A DNA stretch of 64,000 nt, taken from Protula sp. h YS-2021 (taxonomy: Eukaryota > Annelida > Polychaeta > Sabellida > Serpulidae). Positions 1 through 9,457 of the stretch are shown here, one piece after another (position 1 is the stretch's first letter; each line of letters opens with the position of its first letter). The translations under genes and the position numbers were made by a program. The notes under the pieces were generated by a model. That model did not search any database and had not been told where the DNA came from. It worked only from the letters and a program-made list of their open reading frames with translations. The stretch spans positions 10,047,543-10,111,542 of the forward strand of contig OX457032.1 in NCBI GenBank assembly GCA_949752745.1, given 5' to 3'.

Positions 1-90
1 TGTAAATAACTATTGAACATGTTTTGTATGCGGACGAAAGTGCATACCCTTTAATAACTATGTGCTTTAATGCAATGTGCAAACATGGCT
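1..90 (+). pseudogene. LINE reverse transcriptase, 5' half split by the Polinton
   Basis: The frame that includes codons CAT at 18-20 and GGC at 87-89 is open from base 6 and reads like the start of the RT domain of a non-LTR retrotransposon (EHVLYADE, then FNAMCKHG just before the break). The same frame resumes at 15721 with YFPESYM and continues into the RT palm. One copy of ATGGCT lies at the junction, so removing the Polinton and one ATGGCT copy rejoins the frame. A stop at 3-5 shows the LINE is itself old. The rest of this fragment lies upstream of the window. Confidence 0.8.
85..90. repeat. Target site duplication of the Polinton, left copy
   Basis: ATGGCT directly precedes the terminal AGTAGGGT of the element and recurs directly after the right terminus. 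A 6-bp duplication is the size known for Polinton/Maverick integration. Confidence 0.93.
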
Positions 91-124
91 AGTAGGGTGA
101 AAACGACTATTCCAGACCAGGAAG

Positions 125-132
125 TGACGTCA
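125..132. promoter_or_regulatory. CRE/ATF-type palindrome TGACGTCA
   Basis: Perfect 8-bp palindrome in the left inverted repeat. The consensus is bound by CREB/ATF bZIP factors in animals. The site is conserved in the right repeat at 15689-15696. Function is inferred only from the match. Confidence 0.45.
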
Positions 133-150
133 TTCTGTCCGGAGCGGAAC

Positions 151-158
151 TGACGTCA
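151..158. promoter_or_regulatory. Second CRE/ATF-type palindrome TGACGTCA
   Basis: Perfect palindrome 26 bp from the first. The equivalent site in the right repeat is mutated (GTGACTTCA around 15663-15671 on the complementary strand), so the two ends differ here. Confidence 0.4.
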
Positions 159-270
159 TAGGGTTAGTCATGGCAATGAAGTAACGTAGTCATGGTAGCG
201 AAGCGTAGCCATGGTAATGTGTTGTAGTCACGGCAACGTAGCCATGATACTCATGGTAACCCTAGTGAGG

Positions 271-430
271 ACCCCCCCCCCCCCCTAGGCGACAGTTGGG
301 AAAGACCCTATGGTTATAAAGTGGGGACCCCCCCATCAAGCCACAAGCAAGGACCCCCCAAGCCACAAGCCACAAGCAAGGACCCCCCCCCCCCCCAACA
401 CTGAGCCACAAGCAAGTAAGGACCCCCCCG
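271..430. repeat. Subterminal C-tract repeats, left end
   Basis: Several runs of 6 to 15 C separate repeats of AGCCACAAGCAAGGAC. The G-rich complementary strand could form quadruplexes. A comparable but unrelated G-tract array lies at the other end (14712-15262). Confidence 0.7.
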
Positions 431-520
431 GTAGCCTGCATATACTGTGAGGACACCTGCTTGTATGCCGCAGTATATGGATGGGGGTTAAAGCCTACAT
501 TTCTCAAAACAAGCAGCAAG

Positions 521-852
521 ATGTCTACAAGTCGTACAGTTACAGTGATGCGGAACGGAAGGGCAGTGACGCTGACAACAGAATGTTATAAGTGTTGGGT
601 GTGGCTAGAATATCCAGGGCAACCACACAACTGCCGGTCCACCACAATGCACCACGTCATTACTGTTGCAAAACCTGTGGTGGTTTGCTATGGTACAAGT
701 TTACTGCAAGATTGCCTGGACCAGAGCCGTGCACAGACTGCTGGTGGTGCGGTGCGACGCTGAAAAACTTCGGGTATTATAATTTTCATCCTTTCAAGAT
801 GGAGCAGTTTTACAGATACCAGTGTAGTTGCGGAAACCCGACCTGTTGGTGA
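521..852 (+). pseudogene. Cys-rich zinc-ribbon-like small protein, frameshifted
   Basis: The ATG at 521 opens a frame holding CYKC and a later Cys. From about 640 the coding look moves to another frame that ends at the stop at 850-852 and contains CCKTC, CTDCWWC and CSCGNPTC. The paired cysteines across both frames suggest one zinc-binding protein of about 110 residues, broken by a frameshift between about 630 and 660. No TATA box lies close upstream; the nearest, TATAAAG, is at about 315. I do not recognise the family. It is the first gene inside the left end of the Polinton. Confidence 0.5.
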
Positions 853-951
853 AGAGCCAACTTACTAACATCTTTCGGCCCTTTTAAGGGCCATCCTCTG
901 TTGTGAAATGAAACGTAAATTCTGTATATGTATGAGTGTGTAGAAAAGGGG

Positions 952-1279
952 ATGTCTGAGATTACATCTCAGCATTTCAGTTTCAGCAGTCTTCTGCCAT
1001 GATTGCAATGCAACATTTCCATCTCTGGAAGTGTTTGTAGCGCATACATGCAAACCAGCTAAGATGAAACGTGCTCATGAAGAGCTTGTTGAGGAGATTG
1101 AAGCCAAGAGACGAAAGACGGTACAAGATGGCATTGACAGACCTGATCCGGTCCTCTGCTGTGAATGCATTAAAATGTTTCCATGTATGGATACGTTTTA
1201 GACACATGCATGCATACCAGCTGAGATGGAAAATGTACCTCATGAAGAACAACCTACAAAGAAGCAAAAGACAGGACAA
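952..1279 (+). pseudogene. Twin zinc-finger region, probably N-terminus of PolB, broken
   Basis: One frame from about 985 contains two fingers of identical spacing, C-x2-C-x12-H-x-C. The first starts FCHDC and the second starts LCCEC. A Lys/Arg/Glu-rich linker separates them, and a PTKKQK-type basic tail follows. A TAG at 1199-1201 lies inside the second finger. A candidate start at 952 is in a different frame, so a frameshift or lost intron lies near 985-1000. Polinton polymerases of this kind often begin with Cys/His fingers and a basic linker, so this is most likely the 5' part of the polymerase gene; a separate DNA-binding gene is possible. The two fingers and their flanks are similar in DNA and look like a divergent tandem duplication. 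Confidence 0.55.
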
Positions 1280-1327
1280 GTATGAGAGGTAGAAGGCTTA
1301 GTCTTGGTGAAAACGCGCAGGAAATAA

Positions 1328-4300
1328 AGGTTTGAGTCTGAAGATGGATCGGATTTACTGCTTGAAATGCGAAAACAAGAGATTCGGATCAAGAGACATG
1401 GGCTAGAAACGTTAAACCATGGCATGAAATGGTATATTGTGGTGCATGCACGCTTCAAGAAACTGACGGCGAATGCAGAAGGTGTTATGGTAGAACAAGT
1501 GGATAATGCCTTCATCAGCAGTCCAACATATACAGCATACAATCCAGCGGATATTGAGCAGGACTTGCCAGAAGCCTATAAAGAATTGTTTACAAGTTTG
1601 ATGAACATGAGCGACAAGGTTCTGGCTAGGTGTCGGATAACATACTGTATATTGAAGTGCATACAGCTACGTCAGCGCCACTAGAAGCGAGTAGTTTTAT
1701 TCCACTACCGAAGAAAGTAAAGAATACAGGAGGTGTGTTTTAAACATTCAGAATTAAGACAACAAGTGCTACTTATGGTCCGTATTGGCTCACCTTCACC
1801 CTTTAACAAATAGAAACCCAGAGCGTCTGAATCAATACAAACCATTTGAGAACGAATTAAAGGTGGAAGGCATGACATTTCCGACGCCAATTACTGACAT
1901 TCCAAAGTTTGAAAAGGAGAATGATGTGTCTATCAATGTGTTTGGATATGAACGTGATGTAGTTGTTCCGATACAACTGAGCCGAAACACCAGCGCGAGA
2001 GAAATCAACTTGCTTTGATTAGCAATGACAAGAAAAAGTCATTACTGCCTCATCAAGAATTTCAGCAGACTTATGGCTTATCGATCAAAGCATGATAGAG
2101 CAGCATTTTATTGTTTCAACTGTCTTCATGGGTTTATGCGGCAAGATCTTTTAGACAAGCATCGTTACGTGTGTGGCAAGCATGGGGCACAACGTTTATC
2201 ATTTCCTAAGCAACCCCTCATCAAGTTCAAGAATGTAGCCAAACAACAGCGAGCGCCGTTTGTAATTTATGCTGACTTTGAATGTTTCACGAAAAAGCAG
2301 GAAGGAGACAAGTATCAGCATCATCGCCCAAACAGCTTCGCCTATGTGGTTGTCAGCCAGTATGATACACGTGTACCAGTTGTGTATCTAGGACACAACA
2401 CCGTAAAAGTCTTTCTAGACCATATGGTGAATGAGCGTGATCGTATTGTGCATGGCTTGCAGAAGCCAAAGGATATGGTGATGACTCGTGAAGACAAAGA
2501 GGATTTCAAGAACGCTGTTGATTGCCTCATTTGTCATAAGCCTCTAGGAGCAGATCGTGTGAGAGATCAGAGATCATGACCACATCAATGACAAATACCG
2601 CGGAGCTGCACATAATGAATGCAACTTACAATTCCGACTTAGAAAGGATCAGCAGGGGGATAAAGATTCTTTTATCATTCCTGTGTTTTTCCACAATTTA
2701 CGAGGCTATGACAGCCATTTGATCATGGAGGAAATGGGAACATTTAAAAATGAAACGATTACAGTCATTCCCAACACCGTTGAGAAATATATTGCATTCA
2801 CCATAAGCAATCTAAAATTTACAGACAGCTTTCACTTCATGAGTACCTCTCTACAGAAGTTGGTATCCAACCTTGTGGCAGAACGGAAAGATAACTTCTA
2901 CAACATGACCTCTCACATTCACGATAGCAACCAACAAGATTTGCTGCTGAGAAAGGGAGTGTATCCCTACGATTACATGGACGAACCATCCAAGTTTGCT
3001 GAAACACAGCTACCATCAAAGGACAAGTTTTATAGTCAGCTTAGCGAAGAGGACATTAGCGATGAGGACTATACGCATGCTCAGAAGGCGTGGGATACAT
3101 TCAACTGCACCACATTCGGTGAATATCACGACCTGTATCTGAAATCAGATGTGCTACTTCTAGCTGACGTGTTTGAAAATTTTCGTCAAGTGTGTCTCAA
3201 CACGTATGAATTGGATCCTGCTCACTACTATACAGCACCAGGACTGTCGTGGGATGCTATGTTAAAAGCGACAAAGGTGAAGTTGGAATTGATCAATGAC
3301 ATTGACATGTACCAGATGGATGAGCAAGGCATACGTGGAGGAATATCTGTGATCACGCACAAGTATGCGAAAGCAAATAATCCCTACGTAGCAGATTACA
3401 ATTCTGAGTTACCACACAACTACCTGATGTACCTCGACGCAAACAACTTGTATGGCTGGGCCATGTCACAAAGCATGCCACAAAGAGGATTTATGTGGGT
3501 GAGTGAGCCAGAATCCGTCGGCTTCATGGATGTAGCAGAAGATGACGACATTAGATTCATTTTGGAAGTGAATTTAGAATACCCAAATTCAATCCATGAT
3601 CGTCATAATCACTACCAAGTCTCTCCAGAACGGAAATGTGTCAAAGTTGGAGAATTGTCAGAGTACAGTCAGAAGCTGCGGAAAGAGCTGAACATGAAAG
3701 ACAAACCCAGTGAAAAGCTCATTCCTAACTTGTCTGACAAGAAGAAATATGTGCTTCATTATAGAAATTTACATCAGTATGTCTCACTGGGGTTGAAAGT
3801 CACCAAAGTACATCGCGCCATCATGTTTGAACAGAGCAAATGGCTAGCAAAATACATTACCTTGAAGAAAAGAGAAAATTTGCTAAGAACGCATTTGAGA
3901 AAGACTTCTTCAAACTGATGAACAACTCAGTGTTTGGCAAAACCATGGAAAATGTGAGAAAGCGAATCGATGTTGAACTTGTTCACAAGGAAAAGCGGTT
4001 CAAGAAACTTGTAGCCAAACCGTCTTTCCACAAATTCAAAATTTTCAAGATTTCACCGCTGTACATTTGCGCAAAGTGGATTTGCTTCTGGATAAACCCA
4101 TTCAAGTTGGCTTCACCATTCTCGACCTCAGCAAAGTGCTTATGTTCAACTTTCATTACAACTACATCATGGTCAAGTATCCCAATGCCAAGTTGTTGTT
4201 CAGCGACACCGACAGTCTATGTTACGACATAGAAACGGAAGATATCTACAAGGATATGCAGCAAGATGCTGACCTGTTCGACACAAGTGACTATCCGCCA

Positions 4301-4675
4301 GATCATTTCCTACATTCCAACGTAGACAAAAAAGTGCTTGGGAAAATGGAGGATGAGATGGCAGGCGTCCACATTGAAGCGTTTGTTGGACTCAGACCGA
4401 AAATGAACAGTTTATTGTGTGGTGGGAAAGAAAAACATACAGCTAAAGGTATCACTCGAGCTTGCCAAAGACGCATTAAACATGTGCAGTATAGAGACAG
4501 TTTGTTCAAGAAAACTCAAACGATGGCTATAGGACACATTATTCGAAGTCATAGTCACCAGCTTTTCTCAGAGAAGATGAGGAAAGTAGCCCTCTCCCCA
4601 TATGACGACAAGCGATATGTACTGAATGATGCCTATTCCACCTTAGCTCATGGACATTACAAGGCCGTGGTATAA
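1328..4675 (+). pseudogene. PolB: Protein-primed family B DNA polymerase, multiply broken
   Basis: Replication polymerase of the Polinton, in the protein-primed family B with N-terminal 3'-5' exonuclease. Visible in order: an N-terminal region (GMKWYIVVHA), the KCYLWSVLAHLHP block, a C-x2-C-x12-H-x3-C finger at about 2112-2174, Exo I YADFEC (D at 2274-2276), Exo II FFHNLRGYDSHLI, the Exo III region LKSDVLLLADVF, motif A with D at 3436-3438 in LDANNLYG, motif B around [12 protein letters not shown], motif C SDTDS at 4202-4216, and the C-terminal LSPYDDKRY. Breaks: frame change about 1600-1625, TAG 1627-1629, TAA 1741-1743 followed by a frame change, TGA 2016-2018, and frame changes about 2570, 3855 and 4055. 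All catalytic motifs remain but never in one frame, so this copy cannot make the enzyme. The stop codon forms part of a TATA box for the next gene. Confidence 0.93.
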
Positions 4676-4678
4676 AAA
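4671..4678 (+). promoter_or_regulatory. TATA box overlapping the PolB stop codon
   Basis: TATAAAAA followed by GG. The polymerase stop TAA is bases 4673-4675. It lies 62 bp before the ATG of the first PC4-like gene, leaving room for a start site near 4700. Probably the promoter of the PC4-like gene row. Confidence 0.6.
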
Positions 4679-4732
4679 GGGGAGGTCCTCCAACGTAAGA
4701 GTTATTTGAGGTGCGAACATTGAAGAGTTAAC

Positions 4733-5080
4733 ATGGAACTTGAAAGTCGTAAGAGGTCTACAACTGATATGAATACTCTTGCAGATACAGTCAAAGACTT
4801 AAAAGTTAAAAATCCTACCACTACCATCAAGAAATTGAAAGTACCAATACCACAGTCGTCTGATGGAATGCTTTCTCTAAGAAATGGAAAGTATATCAAG
4901 ATTATGAAACAAAGCAATGAAGGAGTGGTAAACATTCGCAAGTACCTCAGAGATGAGGGGACTGGACGAAATCGTCCTACGAAAAAGGGTATTTTGCTGA
5001 CAATACCTGAATGGAAAATGCTGAAGAAGCAAGTGAAAGAAGTGGATAAAAGGCTTCGACGACAAGAAGACAGCGCATAA
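4733..5080 (+). CDS. PC4/p15-type single-stranded DNA-binding protein (copy A)
   Basis: Intact 115 residues. Residues about 45-105 fit the transcriptional coactivator p15 (PC4) C-terminal domain: a strand with GKYIKIMK, then GVVNIRKYL, then PTKKGILLTIPEWKML leading into the helix. The N-terminal 40 residues are basic and low in structure. PC4 domains bind single-stranded DNA and act in transcription and replication; here a replication or late-transcription role is inferred. It has its own TATA box and is followed after 13 bp by a second gene of similar plan. Start chosen as the first ATG after the TATA box. Confidence 0.82.
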   Translation: MELESRKRSTTDMNTLADTVKDLKVKNPTTTIKKLKVPIPQSSDGMLSLRNGKYIKIMKQSNEGVVNIRKYLRDEGTGRNRPTKKGILLTIPEWKMLKKQVKEVDKRLRRQEDSA

Positions 5081-5093
5081 CAAGGTAAAAAAC

Positions 5094-5468
5094 ATGAATG
5101 CACTTATTTTTAACGATGGTGCTTACCTTACTGTAAATGATAGGAATGAAGTGATAATAAGTTCTCGGTTAATTTCTGATTATCGGTTTAAACCTGAAGT
5201 GTGGAAAGACTTTAAAAACATGCCGCTTAAACCTGGGTTTGAACGCAGACTTGGAAATAAAGTTGAAGTGTATGTGATTGAACATGATTCTAACATACGT
5301 GTTAGATTCTGGAGAAATCTTTTACAGGATTATTCAGAAGATTATGATGGAGTTGTGCCAGATAATCCATATGCAGAGATGATTCACTTTGATATCAAGA
5401 AGTGGCGCGCAGTCTTACGATTCCTACAAGCTATACAACATCCGCTGTTCGCCATCATCCGAGCATAA
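5094..5468 (+). CDS. PC4-like paralogue (copy B)
   Basis: Intact 124 residues. The C-terminal half shows NIRVRFW, an acidic loop, then MIHFDIKKWRAVLRFL, the same strand-loop-strand-helix plan with an invariant Trp as in copy A. Residues 1-60 may hold a further degenerate copy (ALIFNDGAYLTV ... KPEVWKDF). Assignment rests on pattern likeness to its neighbours, not on a clear family match. Spacing of 13 bp from copy A and no TATA box of its own suggest shared transcription. Confidence 0.55.
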   Translation: MNALIFNDGAYLTVNDRNEVIISSRLISDYRFKPEVWKDFKNMPLKPGFERRLGNKVEVYVIEHDSNIRVRFWRNLLQDYSEDYDGVVPDNPYAEMIHFDIKKWRAVLRFLQAIQHPLFAIIRA

Positions 5469-5522
5469 AAACGTCTTTGCAGAGAAGGTGACAGCTCATA
5501 GTTGATCTGACTGTTGAACGAG

Positions 5523-5864
5523 ATGGAAGACTATTTGTTTGATTATAAACCCATTACACATGGATTCTCATATATGAGAAACTTATGAGATGACATTGTG
5601 CTAAAACATTTTGGAAAGTATATCATTCTATCGCCTGACGAACAATCTGTGTTGAAAGAACATCTAGAGAAGTTGAGGATACCTGGCTTTCTCCTGATAC
5701 TCTCAAATGAATTAGAAGTGCGTGTGACTGAGAACTGTCTAGACGTGTTTGTACAATTTCGCCAATATGACGAGCTTACAGAAAGCTACGACTACATCAC
5801 CCTCAACACAGTGGAATGGTGCGCTCTGTTACAAGTATTGGATTGGGAACAACCTGACGCTTGA
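5523..5864 (+). pseudogene. PC4-like paralogue (copy C), one in-frame stop
   Basis: The ATG at 5523 opens a frame interrupted by TGA at 5586-5588 and otherwise open to 5864. The second half carries DVFVQF, a short acidic loop, YITLNTVEWCALLQVL, then the stop, matching the pattern of copies A, B and D. If the stop is real the gene is dead, or translation begins at a later non-ATG codon. Its 3' end runs close to copy D in another frame, so a former two-domain protein split by a frameshift is an alternative. Confidence 0.5.
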
Positions 5865-5889
5865 ATTCAAAGAGGAAGGAGTGAAACTC

Positions 5890-6147
5890 ATGCGGGGCAC
5901 CAAGTCCATTGAGCTGACACATCCCATGTGCGTTATGGTGATGGACATTGACATAAATGAAGATGGATATGAACTGAAACTGTCTGAACACGAAGATGTT
6001 AAAATAATAAAGTTTGGTAATGGACAGTGTTATGTGAGCTTTCATAGCATTTACAAACGTGAATGTAATGTCTATGATACATATATTAATTTAGATTGGT
6101 ATGAATGGCGTGTGTTTATCGATGTATTGAATGTATTTGTAAAATAA
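5890..6147 (+). CDS. PC4-like paralogue (copy D)
   Basis: 85 residues from the ATG at 5890. Ends with CYVSFH, a loop, then YINLDWYEWRVFIDVL, the same signature as copy C and as the protein at 12841-13473. The frame is open further upstream to about 5749 without a convincing start, so an earlier origin as part of a larger protein is possible. The stop codon overlaps a polyadenylation signal at 6143-6148. Last gene of the rightward half of the Polinton. Confidence 0.55.
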   Translation: MRGTKSIELTHPMCVMVMDIDINEDGYELKLSEHEDVKIIKFGNGQCYVSFHSIYKRECNVYDTYINLDWYEWRVFIDVLNVFVK

Positions 6148-6237
6148 AAGTTTAATGTAAAAAACAATAATTGTAAAAATGTAAATAATTTATAACACAA
6201 TAAACAAAGAATGTTGTATAAAACTGTCTTGTTTATT
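6143..6237. terminator. Convergent polyadenylation region
   Basis: AT-rich junction between the two convergent transcription units. AATAAA on the + strand lies at 6143-6148 (overlapping a stop codon) and 6199-6204. On the minus strand a TTTATT at about 6232-6237 reads AATAAA about 70 bp after the protease stop. Together these could end both units. Confidence 0.55.
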
Positions 6238-6303
6238 TACAATATTCATAATACAATTCACAATTACCAACTACTTAACTAATACAACTTAACTAATACA
6301 ACA

Positions 6304-6732
6304 TCAATAAAATAATGGCTTATAATGCCTATATACAAAATCCTTTACAACAAAATCACCATCACTTCTTCTTAATACATCAATGATTTCAAAAGGACTA
6401 TGTCCTCGAGCTCTTTGAATTATATAATACACACAATAAAATCCACATGTAGATGATATCGGTGTTTGTAATGAAACTGAATTATAAATGAAATTAAACT
6501 TTAAAAACTTATTCAAACGACTGTCTATAGGTAAAAGTCCATAAGAGTCAAACTATTCTGCAGGGTCTTTGTCATAATATACTTCCACCCAATGCTCTCC
6601 TGGCTCATCATGATCGTCTGTGTTGATGACATAGGCACCGCGTTGTAACTGGTCCATGGAAAACACACCTTGAAACAAGTCTTTTGTCGCGGCATCATGG
6701 GATAGCATGGCTTCTATCTGCTTCGTCTTCAT
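6304..6732 (-). pseudogene. Adenovirus-type maturation cysteine protease, one stop
   Basis: Cysteine protease of the adenain/Ulp1 fold that in related viruses cleaves capsid precursors. In 142 codons: GEHWVEVYYD with the catalytic His, FDSYGLLP with the Asp, and SSTCGFYCVYY with the nucleophilic Cys, in the usual order and spacing, then the HSPFEII region. A TAG at 6555-6553 (codon 60) sits just before the Asp motif, where related proteases usually have an aromatic residue. The ATG overlaps the major capsid stop as ATGA. The triad is present but the stop would remove Asp and Cys. Confidence 0.88.
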
Positions 6733-8094
6733 GACTGGTAGTCGAATTGAATGCTACGATTTGTACTTATTTCAACAATGTTATCAAATTCAGCATACAC
6801 TATAACATTGACTGTATTTTGCAAGGCACCAGCAAAATTCATTTCTAGTCGCAAATTCCCATGTTTGATAAGGGCATAATGATCATCACCATCATAATCA
6901 GGTGTTAAGTCAAACGAAAATAAAGCATAACCTCTAGGCCAATCTTCCCGTTTTATAATGGAACTTTTCTCACCATTCAATCTATCAAAAGATTTGTAAA
7001 GAGTTTCAAAAGCATCAGCCTCGATTTATGTTAAGCTTGAGAGGTTTCGATTGGACTGGTTCACCATCTGTGTAAAGCTGCATAAAGTTAAGATCAAAAT
7101 GATCAAAATTGTATGGATTTCTCAATACTGTTCCAGCAAAGGCTTCATTATGAACCAGTCCAATAACAATACGTTTTGGTAATTGACCTAAAAAGATATT
7201 ATCTTTCACAAAAGATTGAAATCCAGCTGGAATAGCTAAAATTTTACACTCTTTTCTAGTAATAATAAACTTAGTAGGAGTTTTCATCAATGCATCTGCA
7301 TGCCCTAACTGAATACCTGGACTAACCCTCACTTTGCGAATGGTTAAAAACGTATCTCTCACTTCTACTTTAAAACCATTATTTGCAGCCATTAATACAT
7401 ATTCATCTTTTTGTCTATGTAAACGTAATTTCATACTAATACCATTTGGAAGATAGCGATCTTGCTCAAACAAATCTACCCTTAAACCACCTGTAAGCGT
7501 AAACTCACGGCTTAGACGTGTATACAAATAACGATTATGTAAACCATTATTTCCCTGTAGAGCTATATCACCACCCTCAACATTTACATGAAAACCTGCT
7601 ACATATCTTTCATGATTAGCTCTTTTCACCTCATTAGTATTCATTGACCCGGCAGTATCTTTATAGATGAGACGCATAGAGCGCTCAGAATGGAGACTTT
7701 CTTCCGAGTCATGAATGAGATGAAATATGATACTGGTATATCCATGGGTATTTTTACTATGTGATACCAAACGATCATTTAGAAACAGTTCAATATTGGA
7801 CCATAACCCATTAAACAAATCATTGATACATGATACATTATCATCTACATCACAGGGTGTTCCATCAGCCTTTACAATAGCGCATACAATATGAAGTCTA
7901 CTGTTCTTTAAATCTAGATATTCTTCTGTACTCACAGGAATGTAGAATTCTATTGGAGCGCCCTCTCTAATGGTAGTTAGTGGTTGATAGTCAACATTAT
8001 AACTTTTTTCTACAGCAGTTTGCGTTGGTGGTATGCGAAACCATTCTAATGGAGAAAGACTACATTCACAAGAATGATTATGAATTAAAGACAT
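6729..8094 (-). pseudogene. MCP: Major capsid protein (double jelly-roll), one frameshift
   Basis: About 454 residues across two frames. The first 359 residues (8094-7015) include a LEWFRIPPTQ-like start, the INDLFNGLWSNIELFLND block, SMRLIYKDT, and the KFIITRKECK region, as in Polinton/adintovirus capsid proteins (often listed in invertebrates as F54H12.2-like). The C-terminal part (to 6729) lies in another frame with REDWPRGYALFSFDLTPD and VIVYAEFDN. The frame change falls at about 7015-7025, just before the first frame's TGA. Without it the second jelly roll is cut short. It follows the pX-like gene by 2 bp. Confidence 0.9.
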
Positions 8095-8096
8095 GA

Positions 8097-8453
8097 TTAA
8101 AAAATATCTTTCTTATGTTTTGTTGATGTTATCGGTTTAGCTGCCTTTCGCCTTCTGACAGGTTTTGCTGGTTGTGCTCTCTTTTGTCCTCCTAACACAT
8201 CACCAATTACACGTTGTGCTACTCGGCCTGTAACATCTTTCGCGACATCTTTTGCAGCCTTTTTAAGATGTGGTGCAACGATTTTAGCCCCTGTCTTAAG
8301 CAGTGGAATAGCTTTGCGAGCCAATGATCCCAATATTGAACCAATACCATCTCCATATTGTATTCGTGCTCCTTTAAATCCTGGTAATTCCCCTCCCACT
8401 TGACGAAGAAAATGGTTGCGATATGCAGATGGATCGTGTGTATATGCTTTCAT
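8097..8453 (-). CDS. pX-like basic virion core/membrane-active protein
   Basis: Intact 118 residues. A short N-terminal stretch ending in a Gly-rich segment (GARIQYGDGIGSILGSLARK) leads to an Ala/Lys-rich helix and an Arg/Lys tail with RRRKAAK. Small basic proteins with this plan are found next to the capsid genes of Polintons and related viruses, where they are compared with adenovirus core and pVI/pX proteins; DNA condensation or membrane action is inferred. Its ATG overlaps the penton stop as ATGA, and MCP starts 2 bp after its stop. Confidence 0.72.
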   Translation of the reverse strand: MKAYTHDPSAYRNHFLRQVGGELPGFKGARIQYGDGIGSILGSLARKAIPLLKTGAKIVAPHLKKAAKDVAKDVTGRVAQRVIGDVLGGQKRAQPAKPVRRRKAAKPITSTKHKKDIF

Positions 8454-9196
8454 AATGCTTTTGGTCGAAAATGAAGTTTACATATCACTTTCCCAGTTTG
8501 AAATGAAACATTATGACCTGTGTCATCCTTAATATTCTTTTCAATTGTGTCAAATTTAGATGTGTTTACAGTAACGTAATGAGGTTCTTCATAAGTTTTC
8601 ATAATAATATCATCATCATCCCCTTTAATGGGAACAGAACGTAGTAAAGGAACATAATAATCTCCAACTACTTGTTGCTAACAAATACTAAAGTACACAT
8701 AAAGTGTATAAACTCCATGTTTCACATCGGATTGATGTTCAGCAGGACCGGATTCTTCATACCATCTATCTGGTTTAAATCCTAAAATCTCAGCTAATCC
8801 AGTAGAAAAGACAATATCATAATCATCTCTTAAAATAAGATAAACTTTTCGACAAATTTTATCATACTTTAACTGAATAGGGTTTGCATTAATAGATTTT
8901 TGTAATTCTGCATTTATTGCAGTACATATTTCAGGTATGGATCTGTAGTAACCATATGGAATGGAAACTGCATAAAATACATCTAATGATGATCGATAAT
9001 GAAGAGTATAGTCTATTCCTGGCCTCGTTGTTGTCCATGTGTGTGGGTATTGAATTTCAGCTAAGGCTACTTCATATTTTGCTTTCAAATATATTGTACG
9101 AAGTAAACGAATTTAATAAGTAGACGCCTTATTAGTAGGATAATAGTTCATACTAGCATTGCTAGGTAAAGTTATATAAAAACTTGTTGACTCCAT
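8450..9196 (-). pseudogene. Minor capsid (penton-like) protein, two in-frame stops
   Basis: A single frame of 249 codons from the ATG at 9196 shows penton-like features throughout: SFYITLPSNASMNYYP at the start, KYEVALAEIQYPHTW, AEILGFKPDRWYE, then VGDYYVPLLRSVPI and a C-terminal KVICKLHFR. It is interrupted by TAA at 9115-9113 and TAG at 8680-8678 with no frame change. Single jelly-roll pentons of this type cap the fivefold vertices. Two clean stops in an otherwise well-preserved frame suggest point mutation. The stop overlaps the ATG of the pX-like gene. Confidence 0.87.
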
Positions 9197-9250
9197 GATG
9201 ACTAAATCGTTTGTGTGATGTAGAGAGACTAGATGTGCCTATACATTGCT

Positions 9251-9457
9251 TCATGTTTGACACTCGTCATCTCCAGTGCTGTCTACATTGTCGTCTAAAT
9301 TGCTATCTACATCATCTACATTGCTATCTACTACTTCTCCTTGACAACAAGCACTGACACACCTAATTTTTACAGAACCAGTATTTTTATTTCCATTTTC
9401 TTTACAACAACAACAACAACACCATAACTCTTTAATCCATGTTAAAACGTTTCCCAT
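9251..9457 (-). CDS. Small protein with myristoylation-like N-terminus and six-Cys cluster
   Basis: Intact 68 residues. It begins MGNVLTW, a fair N-myristoylation context (Gly2, Thr6), followed at residues 13-18 by six consecutive Cys, suggestive of palmitoylation. The C-terminal third is acidic with repeated VDSN/DD units. The Cys codons form a TGT run, so repeat expansion helped build it. The ATG overlaps the upstream 193-aa gene by 16 bp. Position between capsid-region genes suggests a virion or membrane role. I do not recognise a family; the lipid modifications are inferred. Confidence 0.55.
   Translation of the reverse strand: MGNVLTWIKELWCCCCCCKENGNKNTGSVKIRCVSACCQGEVVDSNVDDVDSNLDDNVDSTGDDECQT

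Larger units (their letters stand above)
91..292 (+). repeat. Left terminal inverted repeat
   Basis: Matches the reverse complement of 15529-15718 with scattered differences. The left copy has about 12 extra bases near the outer end and a longer C-run at 271-285. The inner half is made of repeated TAGTCATGGYAACGAAG-like units of about 20 bp. The outer half holds two TGACGTCA palindromes. Confidence 0.93.

Noticed and set aside
262..519. 85-codon minus-strand frame at the left end of the Polinton
   Set aside because: It is a reading of C-tract repeats with Gly runs, overlapping the inverted repeat.
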